From assembly GCF_019733395.1 (NCBI RefSeq), contig NZ_JAIHOO010000001.1, positions 2,055,001-2,119,000 on the forward strand: 64,000 bases of DNA. The letters run 5' to 3'. Every line of letters starts with the position of its first letter. The stretch's first letter is position 1. Made by a program: the position numbers and the translations under genes. Source of the stretch: Lysobacter sp. BMK333-48F3. GTDB lineage: Bacteria; Pseudomonadota; Gammaproteobacteria; Xanthomonadales; Xanthomonadaceae. The notes under the pieces were generated by a model that was not told the DNA's origin, did no database searches, and saw only the letters and a list, made by a program, of their open reading frames with translations. Below, one piece after another: positions 18,110-28,562 of the stretch.

Positions 18110-18841
18110 ATGGATATCGCTTCCGAATCCCGATCCGCCCCGCACGCCGCTGCCGCGGTGCCGGTGCTGGCCTGGCTGAGCGGCCGCGCGCGACCGTACA
18201 CGCGCCCCGGCAGCTGCAGCGCGATCGACAAGTGCGCCGTCGTCGGCCGGGTGCGGATCGGCGAGCACGGGCTGGAAGGCGACGAGCAGGGCGACCGCCG
18301 CGTCCACGGCGGCGCGGACAAGGCCGTGCACCATTACCCCTTCGATCATTACCGGCGCTGGCGCGAGGAGCTCGGCGCGCATGCGCTGCTGGACGCGCCG
18401 GGCGCGTTCGGCGAGAACCTCAGCAGCGTCGGCCTGGACGAGGCGAGCGTGTGCCTGGGCGATCGCTATCGCTGCGGCGGCGCGGTGCTGGAAGTCAGCC
18501 AGGGACGGCAGCCGTGCTGGAAGCTCAACGACCGCTTCGGCGTCGCCGACATGGCGCGGCGGGTGCAGGCCAGCGGGCGCACCGGCTGGTACTACCGGGT
18601 GGTGCGCAGCGGCGAAGCCGAAGCCGGCGACGCGCTGGCGCTGATCGAACGGCCGTGGCCGCACTGGAACCTGCAACGCTTGGCGACCCTGCTGTACACG
18701 CGCACCCTGGACCGCGACGAACTGCGCGCCGCCCTGGCGCTGCCGCTGGTGCCGTCGTGGCGCAAGCTGGTCGAGAACCGCCTGGCGCGCGACGCGGTCG
18801 AGGACTGGGGCTCGCGCATCGAGGGGCCGGCATCGGCGTGA
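18110..18841 (+). CDS. MOSC domain protein (YiiM-like)
   Basis: 243 aa, cytosolic. The MOSC core is clear: GLEGDEQGDRRVHGGADKAVHHY, FGENLSSVGL and the conserved cysteine in QGRQPCWKLNDRFG. A YiiM-type C-terminal helical extension follows. MOSC proteins bind the molybdenum cofactor or carry sulfur and, as YiiM, detoxify N-hydroxylated base analogues. The ATG at 18110 is the first in this frame; an upstream ATG at 18078 is out of frame. Separated by 62 nt from the next small gene. Confidence 0.9.
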   Translation: MDIASESRSAPHAAAAVPVLAWLSGRARPYTRPGSCSAIDKCAVVGRVRIGEHGLEGDEQGDRRVHGGADKAVHHYPFDHYRRWREELGAHALLDAPGAFGENLSSVGLDEASVCLGDRYRCGGAVLEVSQGRQPCWKLNDRFGVADMARRVQASGRTGWYYRVVRSGEAEAGDALALIERPWPHWNLQRLATLLYTRTLDRDELRAALALPLVPSWRKLVENRLARDAVEDWGSRIEGPASA

Positions 18842-18903
18842 GCGGGCGCTCGGCCAGGCCGGGCTCGCCTACACTGGCGTCCCGACCGCCACCCGCCCGA
18901 ACG

Positions 18904-19158
18904 ATGTCCGCGATCCGTTTCGATGCCGAAGAAAAAGCGTTGCTGGTCGGCAAGCTGCAGGCCTATTTCGAGCGCGAGCTCGGGCAGCCCTTAGGGCGCT
19001 TCGACGGCGAGTTCCTGCTCGACTTCGTTTCCGAGCAGATCGGCGCGCACTACTACAATCGCGGGGTGCGCGACGCGCAGGCCTTGCTGGCGGCCAAGTT
19101 CGACGACATCGCCGACGCCTGCTACCAGCTCGAGCGGCCGACCGAGTTGCGGCGCTGA
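18904..19158 (+). CDS. DUF2164 family protein
   Basis: 84 aa, soluble. The pattern IRFDAEEKALLVGKLQAYFE, RFDGEFLLDFVSEQIGAHYYNRG, VRDAQ matches the DUF2164 family, small bacterial proteins of unknown function. It converges with the DUF3574 lipoprotein gene, whose stop is 2 nt downstream. Confidence 0.88.
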   Translation: MSAIRFDAEEKALLVGKLQAYFERELGQPLGRFDGEFLLDFVSEQIGAHYYNRGVRDAQALLAAKFDDIADACYQLERPTELRR

Positions 19159-19159
19159 G

Positions 19160-19633
19160 TCAGCCCGCGGCGGCGCGCGCGTCGCCGGCGGCGGCGAAAC
19201 AGGCGCGGGTCGGCGCGCTGAGGATCAGCACCGCTTCCTGGCGGAAGCGTCGTTTGTAGGACTCGGCGATCTCGACCACGCGGCGGCGGCCGTCCGCGCT
19301 GTCGACGTGGACCAGATCGATCGCGCGCGAATCCTCCTGTTCGATCTGGCCGCTGGCGCCGCGCCATTGGCCGCGGGCCGAGTAGACGGTCAGGCCGTCG
19401 GGAAAGCGCGGCGTCACCACCTCGGCCAGGAACGCCTGCCATTGCGCCTCGCTTACCGGTCCATCGGGGCTGTTCATGCCGAACAGCATCCGATCCAGGC
19501 GGCGTTCGCTGCAGGCGCCGGGCGTGAGCGGCAGCGGCGCCAGCGAGGCGCAGCCGGACAGCGCGCACAGCAGCGCGGCCACGGCGAGGCGCAACGGCGG
19601 TCGCGGCGGTGCGTGGCGTAGGGCGAGCGGCAT
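19160..19633 (-). CDS. DUF3574 lipoprotein
   Basis: 157 aa. A lipoprotein signal (LAVAALLCALSGCASL, lipobox LSGC) supports the start at 19633; longer upstream starts would bury the signal. The body has the DUF3574 pattern: RRLDRMLFGMNSPDGPVSEA, FLAEVVTPRFPDGLTVYSA, then IVEIAESYKRRFRQEAVL-like sequence. Function is unknown; expected periplasmic. Confidence 0.85.
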   Translation of the reverse strand: MPLALRHAPPRPPLRLAVAALLCALSGCASLAPLPLTPGACSERRLDRMLFGMNSPDGPVSEAQWQAFLAEVVTPRFPDGLTVYSARGQWRGASGQIEQEDSRAIDLVHVDSADGRRRVVEIAESYKRRFRQEAVLILSAPTRACFAAAGDARAAAG

Positions 19634-19804
19634 GACGGCGTCCCGGTGAGCGGTGGGCTCATCTTGCCAGGATGAACCGCGCGGATACGCCGGTCGCGGC
19701 ACGGCGTATCTGCGATGGCCGTCGCAGGTGCGCGCGCGGCGCCGGCCTAACCTGCAGATTCGCTTCGAACCGCGCGCGCGGCGCCGGCGGACCGCGCCTC
19801 CACC

Positions 19805-20242
19805 ATGCCCTCGCGCCGTTTGCGTTCGGCCGTGTTCCTCAGTCTGGGAGCGCTCATGAGCACTTCATTCGCGCAGGTCCGGTTGCAGGCCCTGCAGCCC
19901 GACGATGCCGACTACGCGCCGCTGCTGGCGCTGGCGCAGCCGCGCGCCGAGCAGGCGGTCGGCTTGCCGCTGCAGTTGCAGGTCGACCATCTGGACCGGC
20001 AGGGCGATTGGGCGTTCTTGTTGTCGCGCATGCGCGCGCCGGACGGCAACCGGATCGACTGGAAGCGCACCGACTACGCCGAGCAGGCCGCCGCGGGGGC
20101 GATGTCGGAACGTTACGCCGCGCTGTTCAGGCGCGACGACGGGCAGTGGCGATTGATCGCGCAGGCGGTCGCGCCCGGCGACGTGGCCTGGGAGACGTGG
20201 CCGCAGGAACACGGCGCGCCGGCGAGCCTGTTCGGCTACTGA
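19805..20242 (+). CDS. exported hypothetical protein
   Basis: 145 aa. A short signal peptide (LRSAVFLSLGALMSTSFAQ) is likely. The mature domain has QVDHLDRQGDWAFLLSRMRA, YAALFRRDDGQWRLIAQAVA, a strand pattern seen in small periplasmic proteins that sit next to oligomeric or enzyme partners. No named family could be assigned with confidence. No operon partner is evident: the left neighbour diverges and the right neighbour is convergent. Confidence 0.6.
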   Translation: MPSRRLRSAVFLSLGALMSTSFAQVRLQALQPDDADYAPLLALAQPRAEQAVGLPLQLQVDHLDRQGDWAFLLSRMRAPDGNRIDWKRTDYAEQAAAGAMSERYAALFRRDDGQWRLIAQAVAPGDVAWETWPQEHGAPASLFGY

Positions 20243-20348
20243 GCGTTCGCCGGCGGCGAAGCGCGCGTTGCGCGCCATCGCAGGCACGCCGTCGCCGCGC
20301 TGCGGCAGCGGCCGCAACGCGACGAAGGCGGCGCCGCGCGCGCTGCGC

Positions 20349-20984
20349 TCAGCGCGGCTTGGACAGGATGTACCAGTCGCCGCTGGCGCCGCCCCAGCTG
20401 ATCTCCTGGGTGCCGTCGGCGTTGCGGTTGTTGGAGCCGATGAATTGCGGCTTGCCGTTGGCGTCCAGGCCGGCGAACAGCACCGTGTGCGATTGCCGCG
20501 AGTTCTGCATGATCACCACGTCGCCGGGCTTGGCCTGGCTGACGTCGACCCGCTTCCAGCCTTCGTCGATGAGCCGGTCGCGCAGATTGACCACCGAGTC
20601 GGTGTGCCAGTCGATCGCGCCGGCCTTCTGCAGGCAGGCAGTGACGAAATTGGCGCAGCACACGTCGCTGGGCACGTTCGGGTTCATCGGGATCTCGCCG
20701 CTGCGCTTGAGGTCGCTGGCGTCGCGGCCGAGGAAGCGCTTGGCGATGTCGGCGGCGTTGCCGCGTCCGGTGTCGACTCGGGTGTCGGTATCGACCCGGT
20801 TGTCGGTGTCGATGCGGCCGTCGCCGCGGCCCTCGCTCAACCCGTCGAGCTTGAGCGTGTCGCCGGCGAAGATCAGGTCGCGATTGTCGATCTGGTCGTT
20901 GAGCGACATCAGCCGCTCGACCGTGGTCTGGAACAGCAGGGCGATTTCGGACAGGGTATCGCCGCGGACGATGTTGTGGATCAT
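20349..20984 (-). CDS. LysM plus Cys/His amidase-like (NlpC/CHAP-type) protein
   Basis: 211 aa. An N-terminal LysM domain (1-48: MIHNIVRGDTLSEIALLFQT, LIFAGDTLKL) is followed by a short R-x-D-T-D repeat linker (about 58-74). The C-terminal domain has a candidate nucleophile in SDVCCANFV, then GDVVIMQNSRQSHTVLFAG, which gives the paired His. The order Cys, then D-V-V-I and S-H-T-V, resembles CHAP/NlpC-P60 peptidoglycan hydrolases. No signal peptide is visible and the LysM starts at residue 2. Export, if any, would need a holin, lysis or a contractile system. Function is inferred from domains. Confidence 0.7.
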   Translation of the reverse strand: MIHNIVRGDTLSEIALLFQTTVERLMSLNDQIDNRDLIFAGDTLKLDGLSEGRGDGRIDTDNRVDTDTRVDTGRGNAADIAKRFLGRDASDLKRSGEIPMNPNVPSDVCCANFVTACLQKAGAIDWHTDSVVNLRDRLIDEGWKRVDVSQAKPGDVVIMQNSRQSHTVLFAGLDANGKPQFIGSNNRNADGTQEISWGGASGDWYILSKPR

Positions 20985-21178
20985 GGTGACTCTCCCGTCG
21001 AGCGTGTGCCGGATACGGAGAGCAGCCCCCTGACTGCGTCTGCAGGCGAGTGTCCCGCCGTGCCGCGGCGCGCGACAGCCGGGGCGTGCCCTAGCTAGGG
21101 CGCGCCCGAGCACCGCAGTGCGATCGCGCGCACGAAACGAACGTTCGCATGAGGCGAGTAACCCGGCGGCAGGTTCCT

Positions 21179-21325
21179 GTAGGAGCGGCGTAAGCCGCGA
21201 CCACCGCAGCGGTGTGCGCGAGCGGAGTATCCGCAGCGACGAAGCATCGAGCGCGAGGGGGCATGGGCTTCGGATGCTGCGCTTGCGTGCGTCTCTTCGG
21301 TGGTCGCGGCTTACGCCGCTCCTAC
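21179..21325. repeat. inverted REP pair (BIME-like)
   Basis: Forward REP 21179-21202 (gtaggagcggcgtaagccgc) and reverse REP 21302-21325, separated by about 100 nt. The arms can pair with each other. Confidence 0.88.
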
Positions 21326-21354
21326 AAGAGCAGGCCGCCGGTAGCAATTCCAAC

Positions 21355-21385
21355 AAAAAACGGCGCGCCTGGCGGCGCGCCGTTT
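21355..21385 (-). terminator. intrinsic terminator of putA
   Basis: On the minus strand: cggcgcgcc stem, 4-nt loop, ggcgcgccg, then six T. It lies about 40 nt after the putA stop. Confidence 0.88.
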
Positions 21386-21426
21386 CGGTGTTGCGCGCAT
21401 CGCGGCCTGGGCAGCCGCGACGCGGA

Positions 21427-24400
21427 TCAATCGCCCAGGGTCAGCAGCGAGGCGTTGCCGCCGGCCGCGGTGGTGTTGACGGTGATGGTCTTCTCGGTGG
21501 TGAAGCGCGGCAGATAGTGCGGGCCGCCGGCCTTGGGGCCGGTGCCGGACAGGTTCTGGCCGCCGAAGGGCTGCACGCCGACCACCGCGCCGATCTGGTT
21601 GCGGTTGACGTAGCAATTGCCGACCTTGACCCGCGCGCTGATCCGGTCGATGGTCTCGTCGATGCGCGAGTGGATGCCCAGGGTCAGGCCGTAGCCGGTG
21701 GCGTTGATCGCGTCGATCACCGCGTCCAGCTGATCGGCCTTCCAGCGGATCACGTGCAGCACCGGGCCGAACACTTCCTTGTGCAGCTGGTCCAGCGACT
21801 TCAGCGCGTAGGCGCGCGGAGCGAAGAAGCTGCCGTGGGCGCTGTCGGCGTCGACCGCGACTTCGCCGATCTTGACCGCTTCCTTGTCCATGCGCGCGGC
21901 ATGGTCGACCAGCATCTTCAGCGCGTCCTCGTCGATCACCGGGCCGACGTCGGTCGACAGCAGGCCGGGGTTGCCGACCTTCAACTCGGCCATCGCGCCG
22001 GCGAGCATGTGGGTGACCTTGTCGGCGATGTCGTCCTGCACGAACAGCACGCGCGCCGCCGAGCAGCGCTGGCCGGCCGAGGTGAAGGCCGAGCCGATCG
22101 CGTCCTTGACCAGTTGTTCCGGCAGCGAGGACGAGTCGGCGATCAGCGCGTTCTGGCCGCCGGTCTCGGCGATCAGCACGCCGATCGCGGCGTCGCGCGC
22201 GGCCAGGGCGCGGTTGATCGCGCGCGCGGTGTCGGTCGAGCCGGTGAAGGCCACGCCGGCCACGCGCGGGTCGCGGGTCAGCGCCGCGCCGACGGTGGCG
22301 CCGTCGCCGGGCAGGAACTGCAGCACCGCTTCGGGGATGCCGGCTTCGTGCAGCAGCTTGACCGCGTAGTAGCCGATCAGGTTGGTCTGCTCGGCCGGCT
22401 TGGCGATGACGCTGTTGCCGGCGGCCAGGGCGGCGGAGATCTGGCCGAGGAAGATCGCCAGCGGGAAGTTCCACGGGCTGATGCAGACGAACACGCCGCG
22501 GCCGGACAGGTGCAGGGTGTTGGATTCGCCGGTCGGGCCCGGCAGCGCTTCCGGCGCGAACAGCTTGCGCGCGTGAGCGCCGTAGTAGCGCAGGAAGTCG
22601 ACTGCCTCGCGCACTTCGGCGACGCCGTCGGGGATGGTCTTGCCGGCTTCCTTGGTGCACAGCGCCAGGTACTGCGGCATGCGCTGCTCGAGCAGGTTGG
22701 CGGCGTGCTCGAGGATCGCGGCGCGGCTCGCGGCCGGGGTCGCGTCCCAGCCTTCCTGGGCGGCGACGGCGTTGCTCAACGCCCGCTCGACCGTGGCGCT
22801 GTCGGCGGCCTGCCACTGGCCGACGGTCTCGCGGCGGTCGGCCGGATTGGTGACGGCGATGTCCGGGCCCTGCACGGTCGCGCCCGGCACCAGCGGGGCG
22901 GCGCGCCAGTCGCCGACGGCGGCGTTGACGGCGGCGGCGAGGGACTGCAGTTGCTGATCGTTGGCGAGATTGACGCCCATGGAATTGGTCCTGTCGTAGC
23001 CGAAGCTGCGGTAGAGGTCGGCCGGAAGCGGAATGCGCGGATGCGGAATGCTGTCGAAGCCGGACACGGTCTCGACCGGATCCTGGATCAGGTCCTCGAT
23101 CGCGATGTCCTCGTCGGTGATGCGGTTGACGAAGCTGGAGTTGGCGCCGTTCTCGAGCAGGCGGCGGACCAGGTAGGGCAGCAGGTCTTCGTGCGAGCCG
23201 ACCGGGGCGTAGACGCGGCAGGGCGCGTCGAGGCGGTCGGCCGGAATGACTTCGGCGTACAGGTCGTCGCCCATGCCGTGCAGCTTCTGGAACTCGAAGT
23301 GCTGGGCCCGGCCCATCGACTGGGCGCGACGGTGGATCGTGGCGATGGTCTGGGCGTTGTGGGTGGCGAACATCGGGTAGATCGCGTCCGCGGCTTCCAG
23401 CATGCGCCGGGCGTTGGCCAGGTAGGACACGTCGGTGTTCGGCTTGCGGGTGAACACCGGATAGCCTTCCTGGCCGTCGATCTGGGCGCGCTTGACCTCG
23501 CTGTCCCAGTACGCGCCCTTGACCAGGCGCACCGGGATGCGGCGGCCGTGGCGGCGGGCCAGGTCGGCGATGAAGTCGATCGCCTCCGGGGCGCGCTTCT
23601 GGTAGGCCTGGATCGCCAGGCCGTAGCCTTCCCAGCCGTCCAGCGACGGGTCGGCGTAGGCGGCGGCGATCACGTCCAGCGACATCTCCAGCCGGTCGGC
23701 TTCCTCGGCGTCGATGGTGAAGCCGATGCCGTAGCCTTTGGCCAGTTGGGCCAGCTCGAGCACGCGCGGGGTCAGCTCGGCGAACACCCGGGCGCGCTTG
23801 GCGTGCTCGTAGCGCGGGTGCAGGGCCGACAGCTTGACCGAGATCGACGGCGCGGCGAATACGTCGGCGTTCTTGTCGTTGCCCCGAGCATCGCCTTGGC
23901 GATGCGGAGAGAAATGTTTGCCGATCGCGTGGATCGCGTCGCGGTAGGCCTGCAGGTAGCGCAGCGCGTCCTTGGTGGTCAGCGCGCCTTCGCCGAGCAT
24001 GTCGAAGGAATAGCGGTAATTGGCGTTGTCGCCCTTCTTCGAGCGTGCCAGGGCCTCGCCGATGGTGCGCCCCATCACGAACTGGTGGCCCATGATCCGC
24101 ATCGCCTGGCGCACCGCCAGCCGGATCACCGGCTCGCCGACCCGGCCGACCAGGCGCTTGAAGGCGTTGTGGACGTCGCGCTTGGTGTCGTCGGCCAGAT
24201 CGACCAGCTTGCCGGTCAGCATCAGGCCCCAGGTCGAGGCGTTGACCAGGACCGAGTCGGACTGGCCCAGGTGGCGCTTCCAGTCGGCGTCGCCGAGCTT
24301 GTCGCGGATCAGCTTGTCCGCGGTCTCCTGGTCCGGAATGCGCAGCAGGGCCTCGGCCACGCACATCAGCAGTACGCCTTCCTCGCTGCCCAGGTCGTAC

Positions 24401-24693
24401 TGGCGCATGAAGGCTTCGATCGCGCCCTGGTCCTGGGCGCGGGCGCGGACCCGCCGGACCAGGTCGGCCGCGGTCGCCTGGGCGGCGGTGCGGTCGGCAT
24501 CGGGCAGGCGCGCGAGTTCGAGCAGGCCGCGCACGTGCTGGGCTTCGTCGCGGACCCAGCCGGCGGTGAGCGCGGCGCGCGGACCGGCCGCGGGCGGCGG
24601 CAGTTCGGGGCTGATCAGCGCGCTCGGCGCGGAGGCGTGCGAGCGCGGCGGCGGGCCGTCGCTGGCGACGGCGGAGGAGGCGTTGGTGGACAT
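21427..24693 (-). CDS. putA: bifunctional proline dehydrogenase / glutamate-semialdehyde dehydrogenase
   Basis: 1088 aa. It oxidises proline to glutamate in two steps: an FAD TIM barrel (about 150-470) passes electrons to quinone, and an NAD-dependent aldehyde dehydrogenase (about 560-1040) follows. ALDH signatures: Glu in ETGGQNALIADSS and catalytic Cys in TSAGQRCSAARVLF. The N-terminal ribbon-helix-helix DNA-binding domain of trifunctional PutA is absent; the protein begins with a Pro/Ser-rich tail. It therefore should not autorepress. The C-terminal AGGNASLLTLGD matches short PutA proteins. It has its own terminator and lies next to the cox cluster, into whose chain it would feed electrons. 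Confidence 0.97.
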   Translation of the reverse strand: MSTNASSAVASDGPPPRSHASAPSALISPELPPPAAGPRAALTAGWVRDEAQHVRGLLELARLPDADRTAAQATAADLVRRVRARAQDQGAIEAFMRQYDLGSEEGVLLMCVAEALLRIPDQETADKLIRDKLGDADWKRHLGQSDSVLVNASTWGLMLTGKLVDLADDTKRDVHNAFKRLVGRVGEPVIRLAVRQAMRIMGHQFVMGRTIGEALARSKKGDNANYRYSFDMLGEGALTTKDALRYLQAYRDAIHAIGKHFSPHRQGDARGNDKNADVFAAPSISVKLSALHPRYEHAKRARVFAELTPRVLELAQLAKGYGIGFTIDAEEADRLEMSLDVIAAAYADPSLDGWEGYGLAIQAYQKRAPEAIDFIADLARRHGRRIPVRLVKGAYWDSEVKRAQIDGQEGYPVFTRKPNTDVSYLANARRMLEAADAIYPMFATHNAQTIATIHRRAQSMGRAQHFEFQKLHGMGDDLYAEVIPADRLDAPCRVYAPVGSHEDLLPYLVRRLLENGANSSFVNRITDEDIAIEDLIQDPVETVSGFDSIPHPRIPLPADLYRSFGYDRTNSMGVNLANDQQLQSLAAAVNAAVGDWRAAPLVPGATVQGPDIAVTNPADRRETVGQWQAADSATVERALSNAVAAQEGWDATPAASRAAILEHAANLLEQRMPQYLALCTKEAGKTIPDGVAEVREAVDFLRYYGAHARKLFAPEALPGPTGESNTLHLSGRGVFVCISPWNFPLAIFLGQISAALAAGNSVIAKPAEQTNLIGYYAVKLLHEAGIPEAVLQFLPGDGATVGAALTRDPRVAGVAFTGSTDTARAINRALAARDAAIGVLIAETGGQNALIADSSSLPEQLVKDAIGSAFTSAGQRCSAARVLFVQDDIADKVTHMLAGAMAELKVGNPGLLSTDVGPVIDEDALKMLVDHAARMDKEAVKIGEVAVDADSAHGSFFAPRAYALKSLDQLHKEVFGPVLHVIRWKADQLDAVIDAINATGYGLTLGIHSRIDETIDRISARVKVGNCYVNRNQIGAVVGVQPFGGQNLSGTGPKAGGPHYLPRFTTEKTITVNTTAAGGNASLLTLGD

Positions 24694-25113
24694 CGGACCC
24701 GGGACGGGGGGAGGAAGACGGCCATTTTAGAGCTTTCTATCGGTCCCGGCCTGTATGGCGAGCCGGGGCGCGCCGGCGGCCGGCGAGCGGCCGGGAACGC
24801 GCCCTCGTCGCGCCCTCGACGTGCCCGCGCTGCGCGCCGGAACCGGCTCGATTGCGCGAAAGCCCGCCGTTGCTGGCTTTGCGCGCGATTTTTCCTGTCC
24901 ATGCGGCGGGTTGCCGCAGGGCGGGGCGACCGCTACCATTTCGCGGTTATCCGTAGCGCCGATGCCGGCGTGATGGGCCCTCATCAGGGCTCGCCAGCCA
25001 CCTCTTCCCGCAAGGTCCCCGCGCTCAGCCAGAATCGGCGCGGCCGGCGCCCGGGAAGGGCAGCCCGCGGAGCGCGCGTTGAACACCACACTGATTTTCT
25101 GGGGCTCGATCTG
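24694..25113. other. intergenic region, putA/coxB divergent leader
   Basis: 420 nt separating the divergent putA and coxB genes. It must hold both promoters, but no convincing -35/-10 pair was found. No REP, heptad array or small gene was recognised. Confidence 0.6.
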
Positions 25114-26067
25114 ATGAAAGCCGGTAGTTTCAAGCAGTGGGCAGTGGGCATCGCCGCGATGGCCTTGCCGGTTCTCGCAGTCGCCCAGGCGGCCGATCCC
25201 AAGCCGTGGCAGCTCAACATGGGCGAGGGCGTCACCGCACAGTCGGCCAACGCCTATTCGGCGCACATGCTGGCGCTGTGGATCTGCGTGATCATCGGCC
25301 TGCTGGTGTTCGGCGCGATGGCCGTGGCCATGTTCAAGTTCCGCAAGTCCAAGGGCGCCGTGGCCGACAAGGACTTCACCCACAGCACCAAGCTGGAGAT
25401 CGTCTGGACCGTGGTCCCGGTCGCCCTGCTCGTGCTGATGGCCTTCCCGGCCACCAGCAAGCTGATCAACATGTACGACACCCGCGACTCGGCGATGACG
25501 GTGAAGATCACCGGCTACCAGTGGATGTGGAAGTACGAGTACCTGGGCCAGGACGTGGCCTTCACCAGCCGCCTGGACCGCAAGAGCGACCAGCTGCGCC
25601 AGAGCAAGAAGAAGATCACCGTCGCCGACCACGAGCACTACCTGCTCGACGTCGACAACGTCCTGGTGCTGCCGACCGACACCAAGATCCGCTTCGTGAT
25701 CACCGCCGACGACGTGATCCACGCCTGGTGGGTGCCGGCGCTGGGCTGGAAGCAGGACGCGATCCCGGGCATCGTCAACGAGGCCTGGACCGAGATCAAG
25801 CAGCCGGGCGTCTACCGCGGCCAGTGCGCCGAACTGTGCGGCAAGGACCACGGCTTCATGCCGATCGTGGTCCGCGCCCTGCCCAAGGCCGAGTACCAGC
25901 AGTGGCTGGCCGAGCAGAAGGCCAAGAACGCGCCGGCCCCGGCCGCCGCGCCGGCGGCTCCGGCCGCTGCGCCTGCCGCCGCCCCGGCCGAAGCCGCGCC
26001 GGCCGCGGCCGCCGCTCCGAATTCCGACACCACGGCCGCCGCTCCGCGCGCTGCGACCGTCGGTTGA
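25114..26067 (+). CDS. coxB: cytochrome c oxidase subunit II
   Basis: 317 aa. A signal peptide (about 1-25) is followed by two membrane segments (about 52-74 and 95-115) and a periplasmic cupredoxin domain. The CuA ligands are present: His in VIHAWWVP, Cys-x3-Cys in GQCAELCGKDHGFM with its His and Met. The YQWMWKYEY aromatic electron-entry patch is intact. An Ala/Pro-rich tail of about 45 residues ends the protein. It accepts electrons from cytochrome c. First gene of the cox cluster; 27 nt before ctaD. Confidence 0.97.
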   Translation: MKAGSFKQWAVGIAAMALPVLAVAQAADPKPWQLNMGEGVTAQSANAYSAHMLALWICVIIGLLVFGAMAVAMFKFRKSKGAVADKDFTHSTKLEIVWTVVPVALLVLMAFPATSKLINMYDTRDSAMTVKITGYQWMWKYEYLGQDVAFTSRLDRKSDQLRQSKKKITVADHEHYLLDVDNVLVLPTDTKIRFVITADDVIHAWWVPALGWKQDAIPGIVNEAWTEIKQPGVYRGQCAELCGKDHGFMPIVVRALPKAEYQQWLAEQKAKNAPAPAAAPAAPAAAPAAAPAEAAPAAAAAPNSDTTAAAPRAATVG

Positions 26068-26094
26068 TCGTCAAGCATTCATCAGAGGTAGGCC

Positions 26095-27723
<1,629 letters not shown>

Positions 27724-27787
27724 CCGGACCGCGCCGCGGAATGCGACGCGCGCCCCGGGCGCCGCGCCGCCTTCCTGGCCACAGACG

Positions 27788-27922
27788 ATGAACCGTCCGC
27801 CGACCGATCCGCAGGATCTCGCCCGCCGCCGCGCCGCGGCGCGACGCACGGCCTTGTGGTTCGGCGCCGCGGCGGTGACGATCTACGTGTTGTTCATCCT
27901 CAGCGGGGTGCTGTCGAAATGA
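27788..27922 (+). CDS. small single-span protein of the cox cluster
   Basis: 44 aa. An N-terminal basic half ([16 protein letters not shown]) is followed by one hydrophobic span ([18 protein letters not shown]). The stop codon overlaps the ctaG start (ATGA), which argues for real, coupled translation. Position between ctaD and ctaG and size match the small cytochrome-oxidase assembly proteins found in beta- and gamma-proteobacterial cox clusters, though sequence alone cannot confirm the role. No other family was recognised. Confidence 0.7.
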   Translation: MNRPPTDPQDLARRRAAARRTALWFGAAAVTIYVLFILSGVLSK

Positions 27923-28533
27923 ACGAACGCGACGCCCAGACCGTCGAAGCCCGCCGCCAGGCCGGGCCGAAGATGACCCGGACCATGATCCTGGTCGCGC
28001 TGGGCGCGTTCGGCTTCACCTTCGCCCTGGTGCCGATGTACCGCATCGCCTGCGAGAAGGTGTTCGGCATCCGCCTCGAGCGCGGCGCCGGCCAGGCCCA
28101 GGCGCAAGCCGCGCCGGCCGCGGCGCGCCTGGTCACGGTGCAGTTCGACGGCAGCGTCAATTCCAAGCTGCCCTGGGACTTCAAGCCGCACCAGCTGAGC
28201 ATGAAGGTGCGCCCGGGCGAGCAGTACGAGACCACCTACTACGCGCGCAACACCACCGACCGCGCCATCGTCGGCAGCGCCTCGCCGTCGGTCGCGCCGG
28301 CGCGCGCGTCGGGCTATTTCAACAAGACCGAGTGCTTCTGCTTCACCGCCCAGACCCTGCAGGCGGGCGAGTCGCGGGAGATGCCGGTGCGCTTCATCGT
28401 CGACCCGAACCTGCCGGCCGACGTGCACACGATTACGCTGTCCTATACCTTCTTCAAGAACGACGTGCTCACCGCGCGCCTGCAGCAGGGACCGGTCTCC
28501 AAGGCCGCCTCCTCGCCGCTGGCGGCGCCGTAA
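27919..28533 (+). CDS. ctaG: cytochrome c oxidase assembly protein CtaG/Cox11
   Basis: 204 aa. One N-terminal membrane span (about 23-40, ending [16 protein letters not shown]) precedes an Ig-like periplasmic domain. The copper-binding ECFCF motif ([17 protein letters not shown]) is intact. It delivers copper to CuB of subunit I. The start was chosen because ATGA overlaps the preceding 44-aa gene. It is followed 29 nt later by coxC. Confidence 0.97.
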   Translation: MNERDAQTVEARRQAGPKMTRTMILVALGAFGFTFALVPMYRIACEKVFGIRLERGAGQAQAQAAPAAARLVTVQFDGSVNSKLPWDFKPHQLSMKVRPGEQYETTYYARNTTDRAIVGSASPSVAPARASGYFNKTECFCFTAQTLQAGESREMPVRFIVDPNLPADVHTITLSYTFFKNDVLTARLQQGPVSKAASSPLAAP

Positions 28534-28562
28534 GCTGGCTCAGCACCCACAGGAACGCCGCC

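Larger units (their letters stand above)
20985..21426. other. intergenic stretch with an inverted REP pair
   Basis: No credible gene. It holds an inverted REP pair (21179-21325) and the putA terminator (21355-21385). Confidence 0.7.

Noticed and set aside
21118..25113. Very long + strand open frame running into coxB
   Set aside because: It is antisense to putA and has no recognisable domain before the coxB start. Only the part from 25114 is a real gene.
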